A program made the position numbers and the translations under genes. This document shows positions 51,215 to 59,728 of a stretch of 64,000 nt of DNA, piece after piece (positions within the stretch are counted from its first letter, which is position 1; every line of letters starts with the position of its first letter). Source of the DNA: Streptomyces sp. HUAS ZL42 (GTDB taxonomy: Bacteria > Actinomycetota > Actinomycetes > Streptomycetales > Streptomycetaceae); NCBI RefSeq assembly GCF_040782645.1, contig NZ_CP160403.1, forward strand, positions 4,561,001 through 4,625,000. The letters are read 5' to 3'. The notes below the pieces were generated by a model. It saw nothing but the letters and a program-made list of their open reading frames with translations, made no database searches and was not told the DNA's origin.

Positions 51215-51370
51215 GCCGGGTGGGTGCGCAACCCGGCGCTGCGGCTGGCGCCGGGCAGTCGCGCAACCCGGCGCTGACGGGGTGCCGCCCGCGCCCACCC
51301 TCCCACGCCCTTAAGGCAGTGGGGGAGGCACGACTGCCCGCGGCTCGGCGGAACTGACTTGCCCGCGGAC
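51215..51370. repeat. Dispersed intergenic element, double copy
   Basis: Two copies of GCGCAACCCGGCGCTG lie about 37 bases apart, followed by a GGGGTGCCGCCCGCGCCCAC segment and an inverted repeat (CCTCCCACGCCCTTAAGGCA against GTGGGGGAGG). It is the same family as at about 22408, 29190 and 54113. The whole gap 51020-51422 otherwise holds no gene. Confidence 0.7.
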
Positions 51371-51422
51371 CAGCGGTGCGGCTGCAGGACGGGCAAGCAC
51401 CCCGCCCCGCCCTCGCCCGGCG

Positions 51423-52619
51423 CTAGCCGGCCACCACCTCCCCCAGCACCCTCGCCGCGCGTTCCACGTCGCCGAAGCCCACGTACAGCGGGGTGAAGCC
51501 GAAGCGCAGTACGTCGGGGTGGCGGAAGTCGCCGACCACGCCTCGGTCGATCAGGCGTTTCATCACGTCGCCTGCGTCCTCGCAGCGCAGGGCCACCTGG
51601 CTCCCGCGCCGATGGTGCGGCGCCGGGGTCAGGGACTCCACCCGGCCCGGTGGGACGTACTGCGTCACGCACTCCAGGAAGAAGTCCGTCAGCGCGAGGG
51701 ACTTGGCGCGTACGGCCTCGATCGACACGTCGTTCCAGACCTCCAGGGCCGCCTCGAGGGCGAGCATGGAGAGGATGTCCGGCGTGCCGACGCGGCCACG
51801 CAGTGCGCCGGACGCCGGTTCGTAGGCGGGGCGCATACCGAAGGGCTCGGCGTGGGAGTTCCAGCCGGGGAGCGGGGAGTCGAAGCGTTCCTGCAGGTCA
51901 CGGCGTACGTACAGGTACGCCGGGGATCCCGGGCCGCCGTTCAGGTACTTGTAGGTGCAGCCGACCGCCAGGTCGACGCCGTGCTCGTCGAGCCCGACCG
52001 GCAGCGCGCCCGCGCTGTGGCACAGGTCCCACACCGCGACCGCGCCCGCCGCGTGCACGGCGGCGGTGAGGGACGGCAGGTCGTGCAGCCGGCCCGTGCG
52101 GTAGTCGACATGGTTGAGGAGGACGGCCGCGGTGCGGTCGCCCAGCGCCTCCGGGACCTCGCCGGGTGCCACCGGCCGCAGCGTACGGCCGGTCATCCGG
52201 GCCGCCGACTCGGCGATGTACCCGTCCGTGGGGAAGGTCGTCGCGTCGACCAGGATCTCGTCCCGGCCAGAACCGGTCGACTCCGCCATCCGTACGGCCG
52301 CCACAAGTGCCTTGAAAACGTTGACACTTGTCGAGTCGCCCACCACGATCTGGCCCGGCGCCGCCCCGACCAGCGGGGCGATCCGGTCACCGATCCGCTC
52401 GGGCGCGGTCCACCAGCCGCTCTCGTCCCAGGAGCGGATGCGCAGCTCACCCCACTGGCGGCCGACGACGTCCGCCACGCGTCCCGGGACGTTCGCGGGC
52501 AGCGCGCCAAGCGAGTTTCCGTCGAGGTAGACCACCTCGTCGAGCACGAACTGCTTGCGCAGCCCGGCCAGTTCGTCGGCCGCGTCGAGCTCCCCTGCCC
52601 TGACCGTGAGCTCAGACAT
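51423..52619 (-). CDS. kynU: Kynureninase
   Basis: 398 residues. A PLP enzyme cleaving kynurenine to anthranilate and alanine. Characteristic parts: LDEVVYLDGNSLGALPANVP near residue 30, IVVGDSTSVNVFKALVAAVR, LLNHVDYRTGRLHDLPSLTA, VWDLCHSAGALPVGLDEHGV (PLP Asp), VGCTYKYLNGGPGSPAYLYV (Schiff-base Lys). It overlaps the dioxygenase gene by 8 bases. Confidence 0.95.
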   Translation of the reverse strand: MSELTVRAGELDAADELAGLRKQFVLDEVVYLDGNSLGALPANVPGRVADVVGRQWGELRIRSWDESGWWTAPERIGDRIAPLVGAAPGQIVVGDSTSVNVFKALVAAVRMAESTGSGRDEILVDATTFPTDGYIAESAARMTGRTLRPVAPGEVPEALGDRTAAVLLNHVDYRTGRLHDLPSLTAAVHAAGAVAVWDLCHSAGALPVGLDEHGVDLAVGCTYKYLNGGPGSPAYLYVRRDLQERFDSPLPGWNSHAEPFGMRPAYEPASGALRGRVGTPDILSMLALEAALEVWNDVSIEAVRAKSLALTDFFLECVTQYVPPGRVESLTPAPHHRRGSQVALRCEDAGDVMKRLIDRGVVGDFRHPDVLRFGFTPLYVGFGDVERAARVLGEVVAG

Positions 52620-53442
52620 GGGACCTCGCCGTCCACAGCTCGGGGAACACGTTCTTCTGCGCGCGCTTCTCCAGCCAGGCCACCCCGGCCGAACCGCCCG
52701 TCCCGGCCTTCGCGCCCATCGCGCGCCGGGTGGCGACGAGATGGTCGTTGCGCCAGCGCCACACCAGCTCGGCGACATCGGTCAACGCCTCACCGAGCCG
52801 GGCGAGTTCGTCACCGGGATCCCCCGAGTAGACGGCCGTCCAGGCGGCCTCGACCTCCGCAGAGGGCTCGTAGCGCAGTGCCGCGTCACGCCCCAGCACC
52901 TCGTCCGGGATCGCGTGCCCGCGCCTCGCCAGCAGCCGCAGCACCTCGTCGTACAGGCTCGGCTCGTGCAGCGCCTTCTCCAGCTCCGCGTGGACGCGGG
53001 GCGCGCCGCGGTGCGGGACCAGCATGGACGCGGACTTCTCGCCGAGCAGGAACTCCATGCGGCGGTACATCGCCGACTGGAAGCCGGAACCCTCGCCGAG
53101 CGCGGAGCGGTACGCGTTGAACTGGGCCGGAGTGAGCCGGCCGAGCGGCTTCCAGGAGGCGTTCAGCGCCTCCAGCTCCCTGACGGACCGCTTCAGCGCG
53201 TCGACCGCGACCGGCACCCGGTCCTCGCGGAGGGCCCTGGCGGCGGTCTCCCACTCGTGGACGATGACGGTGAACCACAGCTCCATGACCTGGGTCGTGA
53301 CCAGGAAGACCATCTCTCCGGGATCGTCGGAGAGGGTGTGCTGGAGATGGGTGAGCACGTCCGCCTTGACGTAGTCCTCGTACGGCGTCGTGCCTTGGAA
53401 GTCGAGATGCGGGGTCTCGGGCTCGTGAGCCTCGTGGGACAT
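52612..53442 (-). CDS. kynA: Tryptophan 2,3-dioxygenase
   Basis: 276 residues. This heme enzyme opens the indole ring to N-formylkynurenine. Family blocks are TPYEDYVKADVLTHLQHTLS, FLVTTQVMELWFTVIVHEWE (distal His region near 60), SALGEGSGFQSAMYRRMEFL and the C-terminal WRWRNDHLVATRRAMGAKAG followed by TGGSAGVAWL (heme-proximal His in NDHL). First gene of the kynA-kynU pair. Confidence 0.95.
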   Translation of the reverse strand: MSHEAHEPETPHLDFQGTTPYEDYVKADVLTHLQHTLSDDPGEMVFLVTTQVMELWFTVIVHEWETAARALREDRVPVAVDALKRSVRELEALNASWKPLGRLTPAQFNAYRSALGEGSGFQSAMYRRMEFLLGEKSASMLVPHRGAPRVHAELEKALHEPSLYDEVLRLLARRGHAIPDEVLGRDAALRYEPSAEVEAAWTAVYSGDPGDELARLGEALTDVAELVWRWRNDHLVATRRAMGAKAGTGGSAGVAWLEKRAQKNVFPELWTARSHV

Positions 53443-53548
53443 CGCTGTCTCCTGTTGTACTCCGGGTAGCGGTCCGCCCCTGCCGATGCCGACACGGGGG
53501 CCCCGGTCCCCGCTGGAAATCCTCTTCGATGGTCCTCCGAAAAGGCAA

Positions 53549-53575
53549 GGCCCGCCTGATCACACCAGGCGGGCC
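53549..53575 (-). terminator. Intrinsic terminator after DUF3151 gene
   Basis: GGCCCGCCTG pairs perfectly with CAGGCGGGCC around a 7-base loop; on the minus strand it is followed by a T-rich tail (TTGCCTTTT). It also insulates kynA from the upstream gene. Confidence 0.9.
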
Positions 53576-53598
53576 CGTACGACGGCGGCGGACAGGCC

Positions 53599-54012
53599 CT
53601 AGCCCAGGGTCTGGGCCGCCGTCGGGGAGGAGTCCTTCAGGAACTGGGTGCAGCGCTCGTACTCCTCCTGCTCGCCGATCGCCTGCGCGGCGCGGGCGAG
53701 GGCGTGCAGGGCGCGCAGGAAGCCGCGGTTCGGCTCGTGCTCCCAGGGGATGGGGCCGTGGCCCTTCCATCCGTTGCGGCGCAGGGCGTCCAGACCGCGG
53801 TGGTAGCAGGTACGGGCATAGGCGTACGACTCCACGACGCTGCCCCGCTCGAACGCGTCGTCGGCCAGCTGCGCCCAGGCCAGCGAGGACGTCGGGTACT
53901 TGCCGGCGACGTCGGCCGGCGCCGTGCCGTTCGCGAGGAGCTCGCGGGGGGCCGGGTCGTCGGGGAGGTGGGTCGGGGGCGGGCCCCCGAGGAGGTTTTC
54001 GTGAATCGTCAT
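53599..54012 (-). CDS. DUF3151 protein
   Basis: 137 residues, helical and TPR-like: LAWAQLADDAFERGSVVESY, AYARTCYHRGLDALRRNGWK, RGFLRALHALARAAQAIGEQ. The conserved opening NLLGGPPPTHLPDD is family-typical. Function unknown; the gene is commonly near fba in actinobacteria, as here. Its promoter region holds the 99-bp tandem array. Confidence 0.88.
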   Translation of the reverse strand: MTIHENLLGGPPPTHLPDDPAPRELLANGTAPADVAGKYPTSSLAWAQLADDAFERGSVVESYAYARTCYHRGLDALRRNGWKGHGPIPWEHEPNRGFLRALHALARAAQAIGEQEEYERCTQFLKDSSPTAAQTLG

Positions 54013-54107
54013 AAGGCCAAGTCTGCGCCATGTCCTCCGGGGGTGCGGGGGCGCGTTGGGCGCGTGGTCGTCCGTGTACAGGTGGCCCAGGGTTGGTGCC
54101 GGCCAGG

Positions 54108-54475
54108 GCGGCTCACGCAACCCGGCACCGACGCGGTACCGCCCGCACCCACAAGTGCCTGCGGCCTGCAAGCACCCCAGGTACCCCGCGTTGCGGCAGA
54201 CGCAGGGCGGCTCACGCAACCCGGCACCGACGCGGTACCGCCCGCACCCACAAGTGCCTGCGGCCTGCAAGCACCCCAGGTACCCCGCGTTGCGGCAGAC
54301 GCAGGGCGGCTCACGCAACCCGGCACCGACGCGGTACCGCCCGCACCCACAAGTGCCTGCGGCCTGCAAGCACCCCAGGTACCCCGCGTTGCGGCAGACG
54401 CAGGGCGGCTCACGCAACCCGGCACCAACGGGGTACCGCCCGCACCCACAAGTGCCTGCGGCCTGCAAGCACCGA
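54108..54475. repeat. 99-bp tandem repeat, about 3.7 copies
   Basis: Units start GGCTCACGCAACCCGGCACC, with GCTCACGCAA at 54111, 54210, 54309 and 54408, an exact 99-bp step. The first three units are nearly identical and the fourth diverges (CCAACGGGGTACC). Because 99 is a multiple of three, an artificial 33-residue repeat appears in translation; no start or SD supports a real protein. It lies between the DUF3151 start and the MFS stop. The core is that of the dispersed family. Confidence 0.93.
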
Positions 54476-54504
54476 TGACCAGGCGCCCGGCGTTGCGGCA
54501 GACG

Positions 54505-54640
54505 CGGCCGCGCAACCCCGCGCCGACGGGGTGCCTCCCGTGCCCACCCTCGGCTTCGCTCGAGCGGGGGACCCTCATCGCCCCAGGCGGCACGCATGCC
54601 CGCGGCTGGGTGGGCCGACTGCCCGCGGGCCGACGGACCC
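54505..54640. repeat. Dispersed element with embedded palindromic repeat, copy 2
   Basis: GCGCAACCCCGCGCCGACGG is followed by the CTCGGCTTCGCTCGAGCGGG palindrome and CCCCAGGCGGCACGCATGCC, the same order of blocks as at about 22408-22480 plus the 15136 palindrome in reverse. It fills the space between the 99-bp array and the MFS stop. Confidence 0.7.
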
Positions 54641-54642
54641 CC

Positions 54643-56115
54643 CTACGAAATCCTCCCCCGCACCCGCTCCCCCTCCAGCGGCGGCGCCAATACGCTCCCG
54701 TGGGTTCTGCACTCCGGGCGTCGGCAGTCCGGCCCCGGGCGCCGTACCGTCGCGAACGCCACCCCCGCGCCCGTCACCAGCACGCCCGCACACCACACCA
54801 TCGCCTGCCCGAACGCGTCGTCGAACGCCGCCGGCGAGCGATACGCCTCCGCCCCCATCCCGGTCACCAGCGGCAACGCCGCCACCGCCACCAGCCCCGC
54901 CGCCCGGGCCGCCGCGTTGTTGATCCCGCTGGCCAGTCCGGCCCGGGCGACGTCGACGGACGCGAGGACGGTCGCCGTCAGGGGCGCGACCAGCGTGACC
55001 ATGCCGAGGCCCAGCACCAGCACGGCCGGCAGGACGTCCGCCGCGTACGAGGCGTCGGGCCCCACGCGGAGCATCAGCAGCATCCCGGCCGCGCACAGCA
55101 GGGGGCCCACGGTGAGCGGAATCCGGGGTCCGATCCGGTCCGCCAGCTCGCCGGAGCGGGCGGAGAGGAGCAGCATCAGGGCGGTCGTCGGCAGCAGTGC
55201 CGTACCCGCGCCGAGCGCGGAGTATCCGGCGACGACCTGCAACTGGAGCGCGGAGAGGAAGAAGAAGCCGCCGAAGGCCGCGTACACGCACAGCGTGACG
55301 AGGTTGACCGCGGTGAACTGGCGTGACGCGAAGATGCCGAGGGGCAGCATCGGATCGGGGCTTCGGCGCTCGACGTACACGAAGGCCACCCCGGCCGCCA
55401 CGCCCATGACCGCGGTGAGGACGACAACCGGCGAACCGCTCCGGGCCTCGATCAGCGCGTACGTGACCAGGGCGAGGGCGAGCGCGCCGAGGGCCGCGCC
55501 GAGGACGTCGAAGCGGCCGTGGGTGCGGCTGTCGGAGGACTCGGGGACGTGCCGCAGCGCGACCGGCACGCAGATCAGCGCCAGCGGGACGTTGAGGAGG
55601 AAGACCCAGCGCCAGCCCGGGCCGTCCACCAGCCAGCCGCCCAGGAACGGGCCGACGGCCGCGCCGATGCCGCCGAACCCGGACCACAGGCCCACGGCCC
55701 TCCCCCGGTCGTCGGGGTGGAAGGAGGCCTGGATGAGGGCGAGGGAGCCCGGGGTGAGGAGGGCGCCGCCGATGCCCTGCAGGGCCCGGGCCGCGATCAG
55801 GACACCCGCGTTCGGGGCGAGCCCGCACAGCAGGGAGGCCGCGGCGAACCACACCACCCCGAGGACGAAGATCTTGCGGCGGCCGTAGTGGTCGCCCAGG
55901 GAGCCGCCGAGGAGGATCAGACCGGCCAGCGTGAGCATGTACGCGTTGACCGTCCACTGCAGGGCGGCGAGGTTCGCATCGAGGTCGCGGCCGATGCGGG
56001 GGAGGGCGACGTTGACGACGGTCGAGTCCAGCATCGCCATGCTGGAGCCGAGCACGGTGGTCAGCAGGAGCCACTTGCCTTGCGGCGAGGCCAGCCGGAC
56101 GTCGGGCATGACCAC
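54643..56115 (-). CDS. DHA2-family MFS drug exporter
   Basis: 490 residues, about fourteen membrane helices. Motif C-type and D-type features: GSSMAMLDSTVVNVALPRIG at the first helix, LQWTVNAYMLTLAGLILLGG, GDHYGRRKIFVLGVVWFAAA (motif A) and ALQGIGGALLTPGSLALIQA. Such H+-driven antiporters expel antibiotics or dyes. GTG 56115 or ATG 56109 are both possible starts. Confidence 0.92.
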   Translation of the reverse strand: MVMPDVRLASPQGKWLLLTTVLGSSMAMLDSTVVNVALPRIGRDLDANLAALQWTVNAYMLTLAGLILLGGSLGDHYGRRKIFVLGVVWFAAASLLCGLAPNAGVLIAARALQGIGGALLTPGSLALIQASFHPDDRGRAVGLWSGFGGIGAAVGPFLGGWLVDGPGWRWVFLLNVPLALICVPVALRHVPESSDSRTHGRFDVLGAALGALALALVTYALIEARSGSPVVVLTAVMGVAAGVAFVYVERRSPDPMLPLGIFASRQFTAVNLVTLCVYAAFGGFFFLSALQLQVVAGYSALGAGTALLPTTALMLLLSARSGELADRIGPRIPLTVGPLLCAAGMLLMLRVGPDASYAADVLPAVLVLGLGMVTLVAPLTATVLASVDVARAGLASGINNAAARAAGLVAVAALPLVTGMGAEAYRSPAAFDDAFGQAMVWCAGVLVTGAGVAFATVRRPGPDCRRPECRTHGSVLAPPLEGERVRGRIS

Positions 56116-56177
56116 AGGTATACAGCGAGCCCGGTGCCGAGGCGCCGGGCTCGCTGGAAACCGCCGTGAACCGCCGG

Positions 56178-57209
56178 TTACTTGATCTTCGTGCCCGTGG
56201 ACCGCAGGTTGGCGCAGGCCTCGAGGACACGCGCGGCCATGCTCGCCTCGGCCAGCTTGCCCCAGGTGCGCGGGTCGTAGGTCTTCTTGGAGCCGACCTC
56301 GCCGTCGACCTTCAGGACGCCGTCGTAGTTCTTGAACATGTGGTCGGCGACCGGGCGGGTGAAGGCGTACTGGGTGTCCGTGTCGATGTTCATCTTCACG
56401 ACGCCGTTCTCCAGCGCGGTCGCGATCTCCTGCTCGGTGGAGCCGGAGCCGCCGTGGAAGACGAAGTCGAAGGGACCGGGAGACGCGGCCTTGCCGAACT
56501 TGGCGGCCACGCCCTCGTTGAGCTCCTTCAGCAGCTCGGGGCGGAGGACGACGTTGCCCGGCTTGTAGACACCGTGGACGTTGCCGAAGGACGCGGCGAG
56601 CAGGTAGCGGCCCTTCTCACCGAGGCCGAGCGCCTCGGCCGTGCGGATCGCGTCGTCGACCGTCGTGTACAGGGAGTCGTTGATCTCGTGGGAGACGCCG
56701 TCCTCCTCGCCACCGGTCGGGGTGATCTCCACCTCGAGGATGATCTTCGCGGCGGCGGCGCGGGCCAGCAGCTCCTGCGCGATCGCGAGGTTGTCGGCCA
56801 GGGTCTCCGCGGAACCGTCCCACATGTGCGACTGGAACAGCGGGTTCTCGCCGCGGGCGACGCGCTCCTCGGAGACGGCCAGCAGCGGACGTACGTACCC
56901 GTCGAGCTTGTCCTTCGGGCAGTGGTCCGTGTGCAGGGCGACCGTGATGTCGTACTTCTTGGCGACGATGTGCGCGAACTCGGCCAGGGCCACCGCACCC
57001 GTGACCATGTCCTTGCTGTGCTGGCCGCCCAGGAACTCGGCACCACCGGTCGAGATCTGGATGATGCCGTCGCTCTCGGCCTCGGCGAAGCCACGCAGAG
57101 CCGCGTGCAGGGTCTGGGACGAGGTGACGTTGATGGCCGGGTAGGCGAACTTGCCTGCCTTCGCCCGGTCGAGCATCTCGTTGTAGACCTCGGGGGTTGC
57201 GATGGGCAT
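56178..57209 (-). CDS. fba: Fructose-bisphosphate aldolase, class II
   Basis: 343 residues; SD AAGGAG just upstream. A zinc enzyme of glycolysis and gluconeogenesis. Key blocks: YPAINVTSSQTLHAALRGFA, DITVALHTDHCPKDKLDGYV (Zn His), LEVEITPTGGEEDGVSHEIN, and FDFVFHGGSGSTEQEIATAL (phosphate loop). Full length. Confidence 0.96.
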   Translation of the reverse strand: MPIATPEVYNEMLDRAKAGKFAYPAINVTSSQTLHAALRGFAEAESDGIIQISTGGAEFLGGQHSKDMVTGAVALAEFAHIVAKKYDITVALHTDHCPKDKLDGYVRPLLAVSEERVARGENPLFQSHMWDGSAETLADNLAIAQELLARAAAAKIILEVEITPTGGEEDGVSHEINDSLYTTVDDAIRTAEALGLGEKGRYLLAASFGNVHGVYKPGNVVLRPELLKELNEGVAAKFGKAASPGPFDFVFHGGSGSTEQEIATALENGVVKMNIDTDTQYAFTRPVADHMFKNYDGVLKVDGEVGSKKTYDPRTWGKLAEASMAARVLEACANLRSTGTKIK

Positions 57210-57338
57210 CTGTCCGCTCCTTGTATGTGCGGGTTGGCGTTCTACGTCTTACGGCCCTGACCTAGACCTTGGGGTTGACGTCGTCGTCGGCCCCATCTTT
57301 CCAGACTTGGCCGGATGATCCCGCCCCCGTGTCCACCC

Positions 57339-57347
57339 TGTGGATAA
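57339..57347 (-). promoter_or_regulatory. Second perfect DnaA box, between fba and pyrE
   Basis: TGTGGATAA again, about 130 bases upstream of fba and 14 bases downstream of the pyrE stop, preceded by GTGTCCACC. A lone box of unknown role. Confidence 0.4.
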
Positions 57348-57360
57348 CTCGATCAGGTGG

Positions 57361-57909
57361 TCAGTCCAGACCCAGGTCGTCCTTCGAGTACGCGAAGAGG
57401 TACGGCACGCCCGCCTGCTCCGCGATCGCCTCGGCCGCGCCCGTCGCACGGTCCACGATCGTGGCCACGGCGACGACCTCCGCCCCGGCCTCACGCAGCG
57501 CCTCGACGGCGGTCAGCACCGAGCCGCCGGTGGTGGAGGTGTCCTCGACGGCCAGGACGCGGCGGCCCTTCACCTCCGCGCCCTCGATACGGCGCTGCAG
57601 CCCGTGCGCCTTGCCGGCCTTGCGCACCACGAACGCGTCCAGCGTGCTGCCGCGGGCGGCGGAGGCGTGCAGCATCGCGGTCGCCACCGGGTCGGCGCCC
57701 AGGGTCAGCCCGCCGACCGCCTCGTAGTCCAGCTCGGCGGTCAGGTCGAGCATGACCTGACCGACCAGCGGGGCGGCCTCGCCGTCCAGCGTGATCCGGC
57801 GGAGGTCGATGTAGTAGTCGGCTTCCTTGCCCGACGACAGGGTCACCTTGCCGTGCACCACGGCCTTGTCCTTGATCTGCTGCAGCAGCGCGCCGCGTAC
57901 GTCCGTCAT
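57361..57909 (-). CDS. pyrE: Orotate phosphoribosyltransferase
   Basis: 182 residues. It makes OMP from orotate and PRPP in pyrimidine synthesis. Markers: KVTLSSGKEADYYIDLRRIT, GGLTLGADPVATAMLHASAA, FVVRKAGKAHGLQRRIEGAE and the PRPP motif RVLAVEDTSTTGGSVLTAVE. It lies 23 bases after the aldose epimerase gene. Confidence 0.96.
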   Translation of the reverse strand: MTDVRGALLQQIKDKAVVHGKVTLSSGKEADYYIDLRRITLDGEAAPLVGQVMLDLTAELDYEAVGGLTLGADPVATAMLHASAARGSTLDAFVVRKAGKAHGLQRRIEGAEVKGRRVLAVEDTSTTGGSVLTAVEALREAGAEVVAVATIVDRATGAAEAIAEQAGVPYLFAYSKDDLGLD

Positions 57910-57932
57910 GCCTGTCAGCTTAAAGGGCCTCT

Positions 57933-58730
57933 TCAGAGGCGACGCCAGGTCCAGGTGGTGGTGGCCTCGAGCGGCTCGAGCGGTGTGACCAGCCGGGGCA
58001 GCGAGTTGAGCCCGTCGGGCGGACCGGTCTGCGGCTCCACGCAGACGGCGGCGTCCTGTTCGTCGTACACGACGACCCACTCCTCGGGGCTGGTCACCTT
58101 CAGCTCCAGTTGCCCCGGCCAGGTGAGGGTCACGTCGATGCCGCCGGGCATCCCGAAGCAGTCGTCCCAGGGGCCGGGCTCGGGGTCGATGCGGTTGCCG
58201 GTGGGGAGGTGGTCGTCGCCGCGCTCCTCCTGCCAGGCGGGCGCGAAGTCGAGTCGGACGTCCTGGGCGCCCTCTCCCCCGAGGTTCCGGTTGAACCACG
58301 GGTGCCAGCCGATCTGGGCCGGGAAGGAGGAGTCGTACGTCTCCACGGACATCGCCAGCGTGAGGGAGTCCGGCGTGAGGGTGACCTGCTGGGTGACCCG
58401 GCCGGAGTAGGGCCAGGGGTCGACCAGGTCGTACGTGATGACCGCCTCGTCGGCGGTGGCGCGGGCGGTGCGCCAGGCGCCGTCGCGGACGGTGCCGTGG
58501 ATGGCGTGCGGTGGGGTGTTGAGCGGCATCTGGTGCACCGTCGCGCCGTCCCGGAAGCGTCCGTCCCGGATCCGTCCGCACCAGGGGACCATCGGGAAGC
58601 ACCCGAACCGCTCCCCCTGCCGGAGCAGCTCGACCCCTCCGACACGGAGCCCACCGATCCGACCGCCGTTCCCCGCCTGCACGGTCACTTCCGCTTCACC
58701 CGCGGCCAGCGTGATGTCTTCGTTACTCAC
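57933..58730 (-). CDS. Aldose 1-epimerase family protein
   Basis: 265 residues, GTG start. Beta-sandwich galactose-mutarotase fold: GERFGCFPMVPWCGRIRDGR near residue 40, NTPPHAIHGTVRDGAWRTAR (catalytic His), IGWHPWFNRNLGG (second His) and the C-terminal CVEPQTGPPDGLN (Glu). It interconverts alpha and beta sugars; substrate not fixed. Probably co-transcribed with pyrE. Confidence 0.9.
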   Translation of the reverse strand: MSNEDITLAAGEAEVTVQAGNGGRIGGLRVGGVELLRQGERFGCFPMVPWCGRIRDGRFRDGATVHQMPLNTPPHAIHGTVRDGAWRTARATADEAVITYDLVDPWPYSGRVTQQVTLTPDSLTLAMSVETYDSSFPAQIGWHPWFNRNLGGEGAQDVRLDFAPAWQEERGDDHLPTGNRIDPEPGPWDDCFGMPGGIDVTLTWPGQLELKVTSPEEWVVVYDEQDAAVCVEPQTGPPDGLNSLPRLVTPLEPLEATTTWTWRRL

Positions 58731-58801
58731 GGCTCGACCCTACTGGGCCGACGGTTCCCGAGGACTCCGCCCCTGGATCCCCATGCCGGTCAACGGCGCG
58801 A

Positions 58802-59623
58802 TCAACGGCGCCTTCGCAACGCCCGCCCCACCACCACCGCCGACGCCACCGCCAGCGCGGCGACCGGTACCGCCCAGCGCAGCGCGGTGCTCGGCGCAAC
58901 GGTCTGCGGCGCCGGGACGGGTGCGTAACGGCCCCGCGGCGGAGCATGGTCAACTTCCTCCGCGCTGCGCCCGATCATCGTCCGCCGCGCGTGCGCCGCC
59001 TCGGCGGGCGGTTCGGCGGACTCGGCGAAGTCCTCCGAGGCCGGCGGATGCACGGAAGGAGGCACCGGTGCGTCGTCGGCGTCCGGCGCCGCCCCGAACT
59101 CGGCGCTCGCCGAGGGTTCGAAGTCCTCCGTGCCGAGGGACTCTGGTGTCTCGGGCGGGCCCGGGAGCTCCGGGGACTCGGGCGCCTCGGCCTCGACCGC
59201 CTCGGCACCCGCGCCGAGATTCTCCGCGAACCGGGTCAGCAGCCGCTGCACGGCCGAGCCGAGCGCCTCCTGCGGAAACTCCGTGGCGCGCCCGTCCACG
59301 GAGGCGGACCCGTCGAACGTGAGGACGGAACCGCCCTCCGCGTCCCGAACGCGCAGCGTGAGCGCGAGTTTGACCGAGCCGGTGCCGCGGGCTTCGGTCG
59401 CGTCGCCCTCCACGGCGTACGTGCCGTCGTCCCGCGCGGAGATCCGCACAGAGCCGCGGTAGGTGATGGAGTGGCTGCCGACGCGCACCTTCAGCCGCCC
59501 GGCGACGGGTTCGGTACCTGCGTCCTGCTGGAGCCCGGGGACGGCCCGGGCAACCTGCGCGGGGTCGGCGAGCGCCGCCCTCAGCTGCTCGGCCGGAACC
59601 GGAACGAAGACCTCATGCTCCAT
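58802..59623 (-). CDS. SRPBCC/CoxG-like protein with C-terminal membrane anchor
   Basis: 273 residues. Residues 1-145 form a START-like fold (MEHEVFVPVPAEQLRAALAD, PAQVARAVPGLQQDAGTEPV, then GSASVDGRATEFPQEALGSA), as in CoxG/SRPBCC proteins. An acidic Pro/Glu-rich linker (residues 145-235) leads to one membrane helix (LRWAVPVAALAVASAVVVGR) and a basic end. It may bind a lipid or cofactor at the membrane; the ligand is unknown. Confidence 0.85.
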   Translation of the reverse strand: MEHEVFVPVPAEQLRAALADPAQVARAVPGLQQDAGTEPVAGRLKVRVGSHSITYRGSVRISARDDGTYAVEGDATEARGTGSVKLALTLRVRDAEGGSVLTFDGSASVDGRATEFPQEALGSAVQRLLTRFAENLGAGAEAVEAEAPESPELPGPPETPESLGTEDFEPSASAEFGAAPDADDAPVPPSVHPPASEDFAESAEPPAEAAHARRTMIGRSAEEVDHAPPRGRYAPVPAPQTVAPSTALRWAVPVAALAVASAVVVGRALRRRR

Positions 59624-59728
59624 GCTTCGGAGCCTACCTAGTCGGGGGGTGGCTGCACCCTCGTTGGTTCAAAGTGACCGCGCGTTGGTGTGGCCGTCAC
59701 CGGGGCCGAAGAGTGCGCCCCGAAATCC

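Noticed and set aside
53704..55326. Long plus-strand open frame with 33-residue repeats (GRLTQPGTDAVPPAPTSACG)
   Set aside because: The repeat arises from the 99-bp DNA array; the frame overlaps the MFS and DUF3151 genes antisense and has no SD or domain.
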